From: Pseudomonas sp. RIT-PI-AD
GTDB taxonomy: Bacteria; Pseudomonadota; Gammaproteobacteria; Pseudomonadales; Pseudomonadaceae
NCBI RefSeq assembly: GCF_025642785.1
Contig: NZ_JANZKU010000008.1
Location: 62,001-126,000, forward strand
DNA: 64,000 nt
Direction: 5' to 3'
The notes beneath the pieces were generated by a model. The model saw only the letters and a list, made by a program, of their open reading frames with translations. It was not told the origin of the DNA and searched no databases. Both the position numbers and the translations under genes were made by a program. Positions 8,882 through 25,115 of this stretch are shown one piece after another; positions within the stretch are counted from its first letter, which is position 1; every line of letters starts with the position of its first letter.

Positions 8882-9742
8882 ATGCAGCCAAGTGGCGTCT
8901 GGGCCTTGAAACCCCTGGCGGATATGTCCGCGGCGGAGTTCCACGACTGGCGCGCGTTGCTCGAGGATCGCACCGGGCTGGTCATCGGCGACCAGCGCCG
9001 CGCCTTCCTGCAGACCAACCTGAGCGCCCGCATGCGCGAGCTGGGCGTCGACGACTATGGCAGCTACTACCGCCAGGTGACCGACGGGCCGCGGGGCGCG
9101 GTGGAATGGTCGACGCTGCTGGATCGCCTGACGGTGCAGGAGACCCGGTTCTTTCGCCATCCACCTTCCTTCGAGGTGCTCGACGTCTATCTGCGCGAGC
9201 GCACCGCCCAGGTGGAGCAACGTCCCTGGGCGCTGTGGAGCGTCGGCTGTTCCAGCGGCGAAGAACCCTATTCATTGGCGATCGCCGCTGCCGAGGCCTT
9301 GCGTGACACGCCCTGGCCCGAGCATTTCGGGGTGACCGGCACCGATATCAGTCTGAATGCCTTGAGCAAGGCCCGGGACGCGTCCTACGGGCCGCGCCGG
9401 CTGCAACAGTTGGACGAGGTCCTGGCCGAGCGTTATTTCCGCCGCCAGGACGACGGACGTTTCAAAGTGGTACCGAATCTGGCGGCGCGCGTATGTTGCG
9501 CGCGGCTGAATGTGCTGGAACTGGCCAAGGCGCCAATGTCCGGCATGGACGTAATTTTCTGTCAGAACCTGCTGATCTATTTTCGTCGCTGGCGTCGCCG
9601 CGAGATCCTCAACCGCCTGGCCGAGCGCCTGGCGCCCGGGGGATTGCTGGTGGTGGGCGTGGGAGAGGTGAGCGGTTGGCATCATCCGGACTTGCAGCCG
9701 GTGGCCGACGAGCGGGTTCTGGCCTTTACCCGGAAGGGGTAG
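8882..9742 (+). CDS. pilK: CheR-type chemoreceptor methyltransferase PilK
   Basis: This protein of about 286 residues contains an N-terminal helical CheR domain (LLEDRTGLVIGDQRRAFLQ) and a SAM-binding domain with WSVGCSSGEEPYSLAI. Further on are FGVTGTDISLNALSKA and DVIFCQNLLIYF, the usual CheR catalytic-domain order. It is predicted to methylate glutamates on PilJ, opposed by ChpB. Alternative starts exist at 8852 (GTG) and 8858 (ATG); 8882 is preferred because a GAGG ribosome site precedes it at good spacing. It lies directly before chpA. Confidence 0.95.
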   Translation: MQPSGVWALKPLADMSAAEFHDWRALLEDRTGLVIGDQRRAFLQTNLSARMRELGVDDYGSYYRQVTDGPRGAVEWSTLLDRLTVQETRFFRHPPSFEVLDVYLRERTAQVEQRPWALWSVGCSSGEEPYSLAIAAAEALRDTPWPEHFGVTGTDISLNALSKARDASYGPRRLQQLDEVLAERYFRRQDDGRFKVVPNLAARVCCARLNVLELAKAPMSGMDVIFCQNLLIYFRRWRRREILNRLAERLAPGGLLVVGVGEVSGWHHPDLQPVADERVLAFTRKG

Positions 9743-9765
9743 CTCAGGTGAACAGTGGAGTCGCA

Positions 9766-17558
<7,793 letters not shown>

Positions 17559-17562
<4 letters not shown>

Positions 17563-18578
17563 CAGACAAGTCCGCCGCCCGTATCGCGGTGCTCGCCGAC
17601 ACCTCGTTGCAGCGCCATGTGCTGCAACAGGCGTTGACCGGCAACGGTTATCGCGTGGTGTTGAACAACGACCCGGCGCGTCTCGACGAGGCCGACCTGT
17701 CCGCTTGCGAGGCGGACCTGTGGCTGGTCGACCTGGCGCAGTCCGAGGATTCCCCGCTGATCGACAGCCTGCTCGAGCATGCCAGCTCGCCGGTCCTGTT
17801 CGGCGAGGGCCATGCGCCGGAGCGCCATTCCGAGCACTACCCGCGCTGGGAGCGACGCCTGTTCGGCAAGCTGAAGCGCCTGGTCGGCGACCCGGCCCAG
17901 GCGGTCGGCCCGAGCCTCGACACCCTGCTCGACGAGGCCCAGCGCCCGGCCCGGGTAGAACTGCCACGGGTGCTGGCGGACAGCCCGTTGATCGCCGGCG
18001 GACCGGCACGCCAGGTCTGGTTGCTCGCGGCCTCGCTCGGCGGCCCGGCGGCGGTGAAGGCGTTCCTCGACGCCCTGCCCGGCGGCCTGCCGCTGGGTTT
18101 CGTCTACGCCCAGCACATCGACCCGGCCTTCGAAGGCGCCTTGCCGCAGGCGGTCGGGCGGCACAGCCAATGGCACGTGAAGGGCGTCCGCCCCGGCGAC
18201 GCGGTGCGTTGCGGGGAGGTGGTGGTGGTGCCGATCAGCCACGAGCTGACTTTCGGCGAGGAGGGCGCCATGCAGGTCGGCGAGCGCCCCTGGCCGGAAC
18301 CCTACAGCCCATCGATCGACCAGATGATGCTCAACCTGGCCCAGCACTTCGGCGCGCGTTGCGGCGTGATCGCGTTCAGCGGCATGGGCAGCGACGGCAG
18401 CGCGGCGGCGGCCTACCTGCGTCGCCAGGGCGGCGCGATCTGGACCCAGCGCGCCGACAGTTGTGTGTGTTCGAGCATGCCGGACAGCCTGCGTGAAGCG
18501 GGCTACAGCAGTTTCAGCGGCGATCCGCGCGAACTGGCCAGCCAACTGGTGAATCATCTGGCGACCCAGTGCGGCTGA
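17559..18578 (+). CDS. chpB: CheB-type receptor methylesterase ChpB
   Basis: This 339-residue protein has an N-terminal receiver-like region (ADLWLVDLAQ carries the Asp but the region is weakly conserved) and a C-terminal CheB methylesterase domain. Catalytic elements are visible: the serine in LLAASLGGPAAVKAFLDALP, the histidine in FVYAQHIDPAFEGALP, and the aspartate in IAFSGMGSDGSAAAAYLRR. It is expected to remove methyl groups added to PilJ by PilK. Its ATG overlaps the chpA stop (ATGA), indicating coupled translation. Confidence 0.96.
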
Positions 18579-18606
18579 GCCGCACGCATCGCCCACAGGA
18601 CCCCCC

Positions 18607-19077
18607 ATGAGCCAAGCCGTAGTCAATCCGAACACCGCCAATGCCCTCACCGCCCTGCTGGTGCCCCTGGCCGACCGCACCCTGCTGCTGCCCAACGTGG
18701 CGGTGGCCGAGCTGATCCCCTACCGGGCGGCGCAGACCAGCGAAGGCATGCCCGACTGGTTCCTCGGCCAGGTGGCCTGGCGCGACCTGCGCCTGCCGCT
18801 GCTGTCGTTCGAAGCCGCCTCCGGGGCGCCGGTCAAGACCGGCAGCGCGGCGCGGGTCGCGGTGATCAACGCCCTGGGCGGGCGACCCCATGTGAAATTC
18901 CTCGCCCTGCTGGTGCAGGGCATCCCCCGCGCGGTCAAGGTCGGCAACGAACTGGTGCGCGCCAGCGCCGAACTGGCGCCCCTCGAGTTGGACGCGGTGC
19001 AACTCGGCGGCGACGTGGTGCGGATTCCCGACCTGGTCGCCCTGGAGCAGAAGCTGGCGGACGCCGGCCTGATCTGA
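18607..19077 (+). CDS. chpC: CheW-like adaptor ChpC
   Basis: This 156-residue protein has one CheW-type domain, with LLVPLADRTLLLPNVAVAEL near the start and WFLGQVAWRDLRLPLLSFE in the middle. In P. aeruginosa ChpC is the second CheW-like adaptor and links additional receptors to ChpA. It begins 28 bases after chpB and is the last Pil-Chp gene here. In PAO1 it is followed by chpD (AraC family) and chpE (LysE family); neither is present. Instead a 219-base gap leads to a ferritin-like gene. Confidence 0.95.
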   Translation: MSQAVVNPNTANALTALLVPLADRTLLLPNVAVAELIPYRAAQTSEGMPDWFLGQVAWRDLRLPLLSFEAASGAPVKTGSAARVAVINALGGRPHVKFLALLVQGIPRAVKVGNELVRASAELAPLELDAVQLGGDVVRIPDLVALEQKLADAGLI

Positions 19078-19200
19078 CGCCCTCCGTCCAGGCGACATAT
19101 CGCGTCGCCAGACCCCGATCCTCCATTCGCTCCACGGCGTTCCGCCGGTCGTTCGCGGCCCGGGGCCGCCCGTGGAGGCGCGCTCCAGGGCGGCGCGATA

Positions 19201-19227
19201 AAACTTTTCCGGGCAGGGGTACTCACA
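19201..19227 (+). promoter_or_regulatory. Candidate AlgU/RpoE-type promoter before the ferritin-like gene
   Basis: AAACTT (19201-19206), a 16-base spacer and TCACA (19223-19227) resemble the ECF sigma consensus GAACTT-N16/17-TCtgA, 70 bases before the gene start. This is a pattern match only. Confidence 0.35.
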
Positions 19228-19296
19228 CCTCAAGCAAGTCGAGAAACCGGCCGCAGAGCCGGAGTTTTCAACCGGACGAGTCAATGGAGAACGAAC

Positions 19297-19827
19297 ATGA
19301 ACACCACACAACTGACGGATGTACGGACCCTTCGCGAGCGTGCCCGCCGGCACATCGAGAACGGCGCGGTGACCGAAGACTATCGCGCCGACCGGCCCAC
19401 CGTGCTGCGCCTGCTCAACGAGGCGCTGGCCACCGAACTGGTCTGCTACCTGCGCTACAAGCGTCACTACTTCATGGCCACCGGGCTTAAAGCCAGCGTC
19501 GCCGCCGATGAATTCCTCGAGCACGCCGGCCAGGAGCTGGCGCACTCCGACAAGCTCGCCGAGCGGATCATGCAACTGGGCGGCGAGCCGGATTTCAACC
19601 CCAACGGGCTGGAGCAGCGTTCCCACGCCGAGTACGTCGCCGGCGAAACCCTGAAGGACATGGTCACCGAGAACCTGGTGGCGGAACGTATCGCCATCGA
19701 GAGCTACCGCGAAATCATCGCGTACCTGGGTAACGACGATCCCACCACCCGCCGCCTGTTCGAGGAAATCCTCGCCGAGGAAGAAGAGCACGCGGACGAC
19801 ATGGCGGACATTCTCGAAGACCTCTGA
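19297..19827 (+). CDS. Ferritin-like (bacterioferritin-type) protein
   Basis: This 176-residue four-helix-bundle protein belongs to the bacterioferritin/Dps-like group. Four helices carry candidate di-iron ligands: LLNEALATELVCYLRYKRHY (first Glu), EFLEHAGQELAHSDKLAERI (Glu and His), ENLVAERIAIESYREII (Glu) and FEEILAEEEEHADDM (Glu and His). The likely role is iron storage or ferroxidase and oxidative-stress protection in the cytoplasm. It resembles the PAO1 protein annotated as a probable bacterioferritin (PA4880), which is not next to chpC in that strain. It has its own upstream region and a strong terminator, so it is probably a single-gene unit. Confidence 0.9.
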   Translation: MNTTQLTDVRTLRERARRHIENGAVTEDYRADRPTVLRLLNEALATELVCYLRYKRHYFMATGLKASVAADEFLEHAGQELAHSDKLAERIMQLGGEPDFNPNGLEQRSHAEYVAGETLKDMVTENLVAERIAIESYREIIAYLGNDDPTTRRLFEEILAEEEEHADDMADILEDL

Positions 19828-19843
19828 GTCTCGACGCCACAGG

Positions 19844-19872
19844 AAAAACCGGAGCCCGTCTCCGGTTTTTTA
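19844..19872. terminator. Bidirectional rho-independent terminator
   Basis: AAAAACCGGAG (19844-19854) and CTCCGGTTTTT (19860-19870) form an 11-bp stem with a 5-base loop. A and T tracts on both sides let it end both the ferritin-like gene and the converging rsmE. Confidence 0.9.
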
Positions 19873-19901
19873 TGGCCGGGCGATCGCCTGGGCCAAGGCC
19901 C

Positions 19902-20624
19902 TTATTGGAAATCGCCCCAGAGGTGCTGGACGACGCTGAGGGCCACCACCGGCGCGGTTTCGGTGCGCAGCACCCGCGGCCCCAGGCGCAGGCCGTGGAA
20001 GCCGCTCGCGCGGGCCTGGTCCACCTCGGCATCGGCCAGGCCGCCCTCCGGGCCGATCAGCAGCGCCAGGGTGCCGGGGCGCGGATGGCCGAGCAGGGAG
20101 TCGGCGAACGGGTGCAACACCAGCTTCAGCTCCGCCTCCACCGCCGCCAGCCAGTCCGCCAGGACCAGCGGCGGGTGGATGATCGGCAAGCGCGAGCGGC
20201 CGCACTGTTCGCAGGCACTGATCGCGATCTGCCGCCAATGGGCCAGGCGCTTGTCGGCGCGCTCGTCCTTCAGGCGCACCTCGCAACGCTCGCTGACGAT
20301 CGGGGTGATCTCGGCGACGCCCAGCTCGGTGGCCTTCTGGATCGCCCAATCCATCCGCTCGCCCCGCGACAGGCCCTGGCCGAGGTGTACCCGCAGCGGC
20401 GACTCGGGTTGTCCGTCGAGCCGCTCGCGCAGTTCCACGCAGACGCGCTTCTTGCCCACCTCGACCACCTCGCCGCGATACTCCGCGCCGCTGTCGTCGA
20501 ACAACTGCACGGCGGCCCCGGCGGCGAGGCGCAGGACCCGCCCGAGGTAATGGGCCTGGGCGTCGGGCAGCTCGTGCTGGCCGAGGGTGAGCGGGGCGTC
20601 GACGAAAAAACGGGAAAGGCGCAT
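19902..20624 (-). CDS. rsmE: 16S rRNA (uracil1498-N3)-methyltransferase RsmE
   Basis: This 240-residue SPOUT-fold methyltransferase modifies U1498 of 16S rRNA. It begins MRLSRFFVDAPLTLGQHELP (PUA-like N-terminal domain) and carries the knot motifs ALLIGPEGGLADAEVDQA and RLGPRVLRTETAPVVAL near the C-terminus. The reading frame stays open upstream for a further 209 codons through the 102-bp repeat array. The family start at 20624, at normal length, is clearly the real one. It follows bioA on the same strand, but the repeat array separates them. Confidence 0.97.
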   Translation of the reverse strand: MRLSRFFVDAPLTLGQHELPDAQAHYLGRVLRLAAGAAVQLFDDSGAEYRGEVVEVGKKRVCVELRERLDGQPESPLRVHLGQGLSRGERMDWAIQKATELGVAEITPIVSERCEVRLKDERADKRLAHWRQIAISACEQCGRSRLPIIHPPLVLADWLAAVEAELKLVLHPFADSLLGHPRPGTLALLIGPEGGLADAEVDQARASGFHGLRLGPRVLRTETAPVVALSVVQHLWGDFQ

Positions 20625-20717
20625 GGGATCCCTACCGGACTCTGGGGCCGACAGTTTACCGGTTGGCGCCGGGCGTAGGGACAGGGTTGCGAATCGGTCG
20701 CTGGCGGGTGGGTGGGT

Positions 20718-21252
20718 GGTGGATGAAAAGGGCGTCATCCACCCTACGGGAGGCGTGCGTGAGGTGGGGTGTAGGGCGGATGTCGCTTCACCCATCCGCC
20801 ATCGCGGTGGCGGATGAGTGGTGGATGAAAAGGGCCTCATCCACCCTACGGGAGGCGTGCGTATGGTGGGGAGGTGTAGGGCGGATGCCGCTTCATCCAT
20901 CCGCCATCGCGGTGGCGGGGTGGTGGATGAAAAGGGCGTCATCCACCCTACGGGAGGCGTGCGTATGGTGGGGTGTTCGTAGGCGGATGTCGCTTCATCC
21001 ATCCGCCATCGCGGTGGCGGGGTGGTGGATGAAAAGGGCGTCATCCACCCTAGGGGAGGCGTGCGTATGGTGGGGGGGCGTAGGGCGGATGCCGCTTCAC
21101 CCATCCGCCATCGCGGTGGCGGGGGTGGTGGATGAAAAAGGGCGTCATCCACCCTACGGGGCGTGCGTGAGGTGGGGGCGTAGGGCGGATGTCGCTTCAT
21201 CCATCCGCCATCGCGACGGCGGGGGTGGTGGATGAACGGAACCTCATCCACC
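20718..21252. repeat. 102-bp tandem repeat array of paired palindromes
   Basis: Unit starts (GGTGGATGA) are at 20718, 20820, 20922, 21024, 21127 and 21227, giving spacings of 102, 102, 102, 103 and 100 bases: five full units and one half. Each unit has palindrome A (GGTGGATGA, 8-9 bases, TCATCCACC), then CTACGGGAGGCGTGCG, then palindrome B (GGCGGATG, about 9 bases, CATCCGCC) and ATCGCGGTGGCGG. A and B differ mainly by one base, so each unit looks like a REP pair (BIME). Units differ by a few substitutions and 1-3 base indels. The array fills the bioA-rsmE gap; the last half unit ends 12 bases from the bioA stop and may act as its terminator. Confidence 0.95.
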
Positions 21253-21263
21253 CCACGGAGGGC

Positions 21264-22670
21264 TCAGCCTGGGTCGCGGTGGTTGGGGTGCAGGTCCAGG
21301 CCCACGGTCACGCGGACGGTGTCGCGGGTGGCGAGGTCGATGCCTTCGCTGGCGACCTCGGCGAGGAAGTCGATCTGCTCGGGGGTGATCACGTAGGGCG
21401 GCAGGAAGTACACCACGTTGCCCAGCGGCCGCAGCAGGGCGCCGCGTTCCAGGGCGTGCTGGTAGACCCGCAGGCCGCGGCGTTCCTGCCAGGGGTAAGC
21501 GGCCTTGGTAGCCTTGTCCTGCACCATCTCGATGGCCAGGGCCATGCCGGTCTGGCGGACTTCCGCGACGTGCGGATGGTCCGCCAGGTGCGCGCAGGAT
21601 TCGGCCATGCGCCGCGACAGCGCCCGGTTGGCGTCGATGACCTTGTCCTCCTCGAAGATGTCCAGGGTCGCCAGGGCCGCCGCGCAGGCTAACGGGTTGC
21701 CGGTGTAGGTGTGGGAGTGGAGGAAGGCGCGCAGGGTGGCGTAGTCGTCGTAGAAGGCCTGGTACACCTCGTCGTGGGTGAGCACGGCGGCCATCGGCAG
21801 GTAGCCGCCGGTCAGCGCCTTGGACAGCACCAGGAAATCCGGGGCGATGCCGGCCTGCTCGCAAGCGAACATCGTGCCGGTACGGCCGAAGCCGACGGCG
21901 ATCTCGTCGAGGATCAGGTGCACGCCGTAGCGATCGCAGGCCTCGCGCAGCAGCCTGAGGTACACCGGGTGGTACATGCGCATGCCGCCGGCGCCCTGGA
22001 TCAACGGCTCGACGATCACCGCCGCGACCTCGGCGTGGTGCTCGGCGAGGCAGCGCTCCATGTGCGCGAACATGGTCCGCGAGTGTTCTTCCCAGCACAT
22101 GCCCGGCGGCCGGTGGTAGCAATCCGGGCTGGGCACCTTGAGGGTGTCCAGCAGCAGCGCCTTGTAGGTGTCGGTGAACAGCGCCACGTCGCCCACCGAC
22201 ATCGCCGCGACGGTCTCGCCGTGGTAGCTGTTGGTCAGGGTGACGAAGCGCTGCTTGCCGCTGCGGCCGCTGTTGAGCCAGTAGTGGTAGCTCATCTTCA
22301 ACGCCACTTCGATGCCGGAAGAGCCGTTGTCGGCGTAGAACACCCGGTCGAGCCCGGCCGGCGTGACCTTGACCAGACGCTCCGACAGCTCGATCACCGG
22401 GGAATGGCTGAAACCGGCGAGCATCACGTGCTCCAGCCGGTCGACCTGGTCCTTGATGCGCTGGCCGATCCGCGGGTTGGCGTGGCCGAACACGTTGACC
22501 CACCAGGAACTGACCGCATCCAGGTAGCGCTTGCCGTCGAAGTCCTCCAGCCACACGCCTTCGCCGCGGCGGATCGGGATCAGCGGCAGGCGTTCGTGAT
22601 CCTTCATCTGAGTGCAGGGGTGCCAGAGCACGGCCAGGTCGCGTTGCATCCAGTCGGCATTCTGCTTCAT
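21264..22670 (-). CDS. bioA: Adenosylmethionine-8-amino-7-oxononanoate aminotransferase
   Basis: This 468-residue class III PLP-dependent aminotransferase of biotin synthesis converts KAPA to DAPA using SAM as amino donor. Recognisable parts are HPCTQMKDHERLPLIPIRRG at the start, SSWWVNVFGHANPRI, and GSSGIEVALKMSYHYW. LILDEIAVGFGRTGTMFACE and LVLSKALTGGYLPMA (PLP lysine) follow. The start at 22670 has a GAGGAG ribosome site 7 bases upstream and gives the family length; a longer in-frame extension is ignored. It diverges from the FAD oxidoreductase gene across 118 bases. Confidence 0.97.
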   Translation of the reverse strand: MKQNADWMQRDLAVLWHPCTQMKDHERLPLIPIRRGEGVWLEDFDGKRYLDAVSSWWVNVFGHANPRIGQRIKDQVDRLEHVMLAGFSHSPVIELSERLVKVTPAGLDRVFYADNGSSGIEVALKMSYHYWLNSGRSGKQRFVTLTNSYHGETVAAMSVGDVALFTDTYKALLLDTLKVPSPDCYHRPPGMCWEEHSRTMFAHMERCLAEHHAEVAAVIVEPLIQGAGGMRMYHPVYLRLLREACDRYGVHLILDEIAVGFGRTGTMFACEQAGIAPDFLVLSKALTGGYLPMAAVLTHDEVYQAFYDDYATLRAFLHSHTYTGNPLACAAALATLDIFEEDKVIDANRALSRRMAESCAHLADHPHVAEVRQTGMALAIEMVQDKATKAAYPWQERRGLRVYQHALERGALLRPLGNVVYFLPPYVITPEQIDFLAEVASEGIDLATRDTVRVTVGLDLHPNHRDPG

Positions 22671-22788
22671 CGGGAGGCTCCTCGTTTTCGAACGCCGAAG
22701 CCTATCAGATCGAGACGACGGAATACGTCTGGCCGGCCTGCGGGCGCTATCGTATCCTGCGGCCTCTTTCACGAGGGAGTGGAATTCG

Positions 22789-24276
22789 ATGTCGGCAGGT
22801 TGGTTGCGCGCTACCGCGCTGCTCACGATGGGGTTGTTCAGCGCGCTGGCGCTGGGCAAGGACAAACAACCGACAGCGATCGTGATCGGCGGCGGCATGT
22901 CCGGGCTCACCGCCGCCTACGAATTGCAGGAAAACGGCTGGCAGGTCACCCTGCTGGAGTCCAAGCCGAGCCTCGGCGGCCGTTCCGGGCTGGCCACCAC
23001 CGAGTGGATCGGCAGCAGCCGGCTGCAACCGACCCTGCATCACTACCTCGACGAATTCAAGCTGAAGACGGTCGACGCGCCGGAGTATGTGCGGAGCACC
23101 GGCTACTTGATCGCGGGCCGCTATTTCTCCGAGGAAGACCTGCTCAAGGCCTCGCCGGACGTCGCCGAAGGCCTGAAGCGCTTCGACAAGAGCCTCGACG
23201 AGCTCGCCGCGTCCGTTTCCGACCCGCTCAAGCCGCTGGCCAGCAGCACCCTCAGGACCCTCGACTCGATCAGCGTCAAGCGCTGGCTCGACAAGCTGGC
23301 CCTGCCTCCGGTGGCCCGCGCCCTGGTGGACCAGCGCATCCGCTCCCGCTACGACGAGCCGTCGCGGTTGTCGCTGCTCTATCTGGCGCAGCAGGCGCGG
23401 GTCTACCGTGGCCTGCCGGACGCCGACATGCGGGCGTCGCGCCTGCCCGGCGGCAGCACGGTGCTGGCCCAGGCCTTCGCCAGCAAGCTGAAGATGGTCA
23501 AGACCGATGCGCGGGTCTCGGCCATCGTCCAGGAAAAGGACAAAGCCACGGTGAAGGTCGGCCCCACCGGCTACAGCGCCGACTACGTGGTGCTCACGGT
23601 ACCGCTCGCCGCCCTCGACAAGATCGCCATGACCCCGGCGCTGTCGCCCTTGCAGCAGCGCGCGCTGAAGGACATCAACTACGGTTGGCGCGACCAGATG
23701 CTGCTGAAGTTCAAGAAGCCGGTGTGGGGCAAGACCCGCCTGTCCGGCGAGGTGTACAGCGACCAGGGGCTGGGCATGCTCTGGGTCGAGCCGGCGCTCA
23801 AGGGCGGTGCCAACCTGCTGATCAACCTGTCCGGCGACAACGCCCGGCTGATGCAGGCATTCGGCGACAAGCAGTTCATCGACCAGGTGCTGATCCGTTT
23901 CGACCGGATCTACCCCGGCGCCCGCGAATTCTTCACCGGCTACGAATTGCGCCGTTACGGCAAGGACCCCCAGGTCGGCGGTTCCTACCTGGCCTATGGG
24001 CCGGGCGAAATCAGCCTGTACTGGCGGATGTGGGAAAAACCCCTGGGCCGGGTGATCTTCGCCGGTGAACACACCGACGCCCTGTACCCCGGCACCCTCG
24101 AAGGCGCCCTGCGCAGCGGCGAGCGGGCCGCCGAGCAGGCGCAGAAGCTGGTAGCCGGCAAGACCATCGAACCGGCCGAGGAACAGGTCGCCAGCGGCGG
24201 GCCGGCACCGGTGGTCAACCAGGCCAAGGCCGGCGAAACCGCGAAGAAAGGGTTCTTCTCCCGCTGGTTCAACTGA
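22789..24276 (+). CDS. FAD-dependent flavin amine oxidase family protein
   Basis: This 495-residue protein opens with a hydrophobic segment (residues 5-23) that looks like a signal peptide or membrane anchor. The dinucleotide-binding motif TAIVIGGGMSGLTAAYELQE and the LLESKPSLGGRSG segment follow. Near the end is the FAD-clamp region VIFAGEHTDALYPGTLEGAL. This layout is typical of monoamine oxidase/protoporphyrinogen oxidase-like flavoenzymes. The substrate cannot be told from sequence. Its C-terminus KKGFFSRWFN is basic and aromatic. It keeps the PAO1-like position beside bioA. A GAGGGAG ribosome site precedes the chosen start. Confidence 0.9.
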   Translation: MSAGWLRATALLTMGLFSALALGKDKQPTAIVIGGGMSGLTAAYELQENGWQVTLLESKPSLGGRSGLATTEWIGSSRLQPTLHHYLDEFKLKTVDAPEYVRSTGYLIAGRYFSEEDLLKASPDVAEGLKRFDKSLDELAASVSDPLKPLASSTLRTLDSISVKRWLDKLALPPVARALVDQRIRSRYDEPSRLSLLYLAQQARVYRGLPDADMRASRLPGGSTVLAQAFASKLKMVKTDARVSAIVQEKDKATVKVGPTGYSADYVVLTVPLAALDKIAMTPALSPLQQRALKDINYGWRDQMLLKFKKPVWGKTRLSGEVYSDQGLGMLWVEPALKGGANLLINLSGDNARLMQAFGDKQFIDQVLIRFDRIYPGAREFFTGYELRRYGKDPQVGGSYLAYGPGEISLYWRMWEKPLGRVIFAGEHTDALYPGTLEGALRSGERAAEQAQKLVAGKTIEPAEEQVASGGPAPVVNQAKAGETAKKGFFSRWFN

Positions 24277-24482
24277 TCGCCCCACGCCCGGCCGCGTGCC
24301 GGGCGGTTTCCCCGCGAAACCCTTCCGACGGTGCGCTCGCCTTGGGCGTACCGGACGCTCCCGCCCCAGGCATCGCCGGCGCAACTATCTGTTTGCTCGA
24401 TATTTCAAAGCGAAATTTTCCGCTTTAATTCGATAGATTTGCCGCTAGGCTGTACCACTCTCAAACCCGGACATCCTTTTCC

Positions 24483-25046
24483 ATGCAATGGCGCAATTCC
24501 CCTACCCGCTATGGTCTGGTCAGTATCCTGCTGCACTGGGTCGTGGCGCTGGTCGTCTTCGGTATGTTCGCCCTCGGCCTGTGGATGGTCGGCCAGGACT
24601 ACTACAGCCCTTGGTACCGGACCGCCCCGGAAATCCATAAGGGCATCGGCCTGATCCTCTTCGCGGTGATGCTCGCCCGCCTGGCCTGGCGCTTCCTCAG
24701 CCCACCGCCGCCGGCGCCGGCCAGCCATGGCCGCCTGACCCGGGTAGGCGCCAAGGCCGGCCACGCGCTGCTCTACCTCGGCCTCTTCGCCCTGATGATC
24801 TCGGGTTACCTGATCTCCACCGCCGACGGTCGCGGGATCAGCGTGTTCGGACTGTTCGAGGTGCCCGCCACCCTCACCGCGATTCCCGATCAGGAGGACG
24901 TCGCCGGCAAGGTCCACCTGTATCTCGCCTGGGCCCTGGTGATCTTCGCCGGCGTGCATGCCCTGGCCGCGCTCAAGCATCACTTCATCGACCGCGACGC
25001 CACTCTGGTCCGCATGTTCGGCCGCGGCGCCAATCATCGCGCTTAA
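24483..25046 (+). CDS. cybB: Cytochrome b561 family protein
   Basis: This 187-residue inner-membrane protein has four predicted helices. Histidines suited to di-heme b binding lie in LLHWVVALVVFGMFALGLW, EIHKGIGLILFAVML, AGHALLYLGLF and VHLYLAWALVIFAGVHALAA. The family moves electrons in the membrane, in some cases from the quinone pool to a periplasmic partner. It is followed 69 bases later by the yceI gene, a pairing common in proteobacteria that suggests a shared function. The upstream 206-base region is AT-rich near the gene and contains the imperfect palindrome AAAGCG-N8-CGCTTT at 24407-24426. Confidence 0.93.
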   Translation: MQWRNSPTRYGLVSILLHWVVALVVFGMFALGLWMVGQDYYSPWYRTAPEIHKGIGLILFAVMLARLAWRFLSPPPPAPASHGRLTRVGAKAGHALLYLGLFALMISGYLISTADGRGISVFGLFEVPATLTAIPDQEDVAGKVHLYLAWALVIFAGVHALAALKHHFIDRDATLVRMFGRGANHRA

Positions 25047-25115
25047 AGAAAACCCGCGATCAACCGTCGTTACTTGATACGCGATTCGTTCACCATCCCG
25101 TAAGGAGCTCCACCG

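Noticed and set aside
6794-9220. Minus-strand open frame of 808 codons opposite pilJ and pilK
   Set aside because: High-GC coding DNA leaves antisense frames open; the translation is rich in G, H, V and R with no family motif, while the plus strand encodes clear PilJ and PilK.
9493-9765. ChpA extended upstream into pilK
   Set aside because: The upstream frame overlaps the conserved end of pilK and is Arg/Gly-rich shadow sequence; the conserved ChpA N-terminus begins at GTG 9748 or ATG 9766.
19902-21251. A 449-residue extended RsmE
   Set aside because: The first 209 codons are the translated repeat array; the family start at 20624 gives the normal 240 residues.
20718-21252. Possible CRISPR array
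   Set aside because: The whole 102-base unit is repeated with no unique spacers, units are internally palindromic pairs, and no cas gene is nearby.
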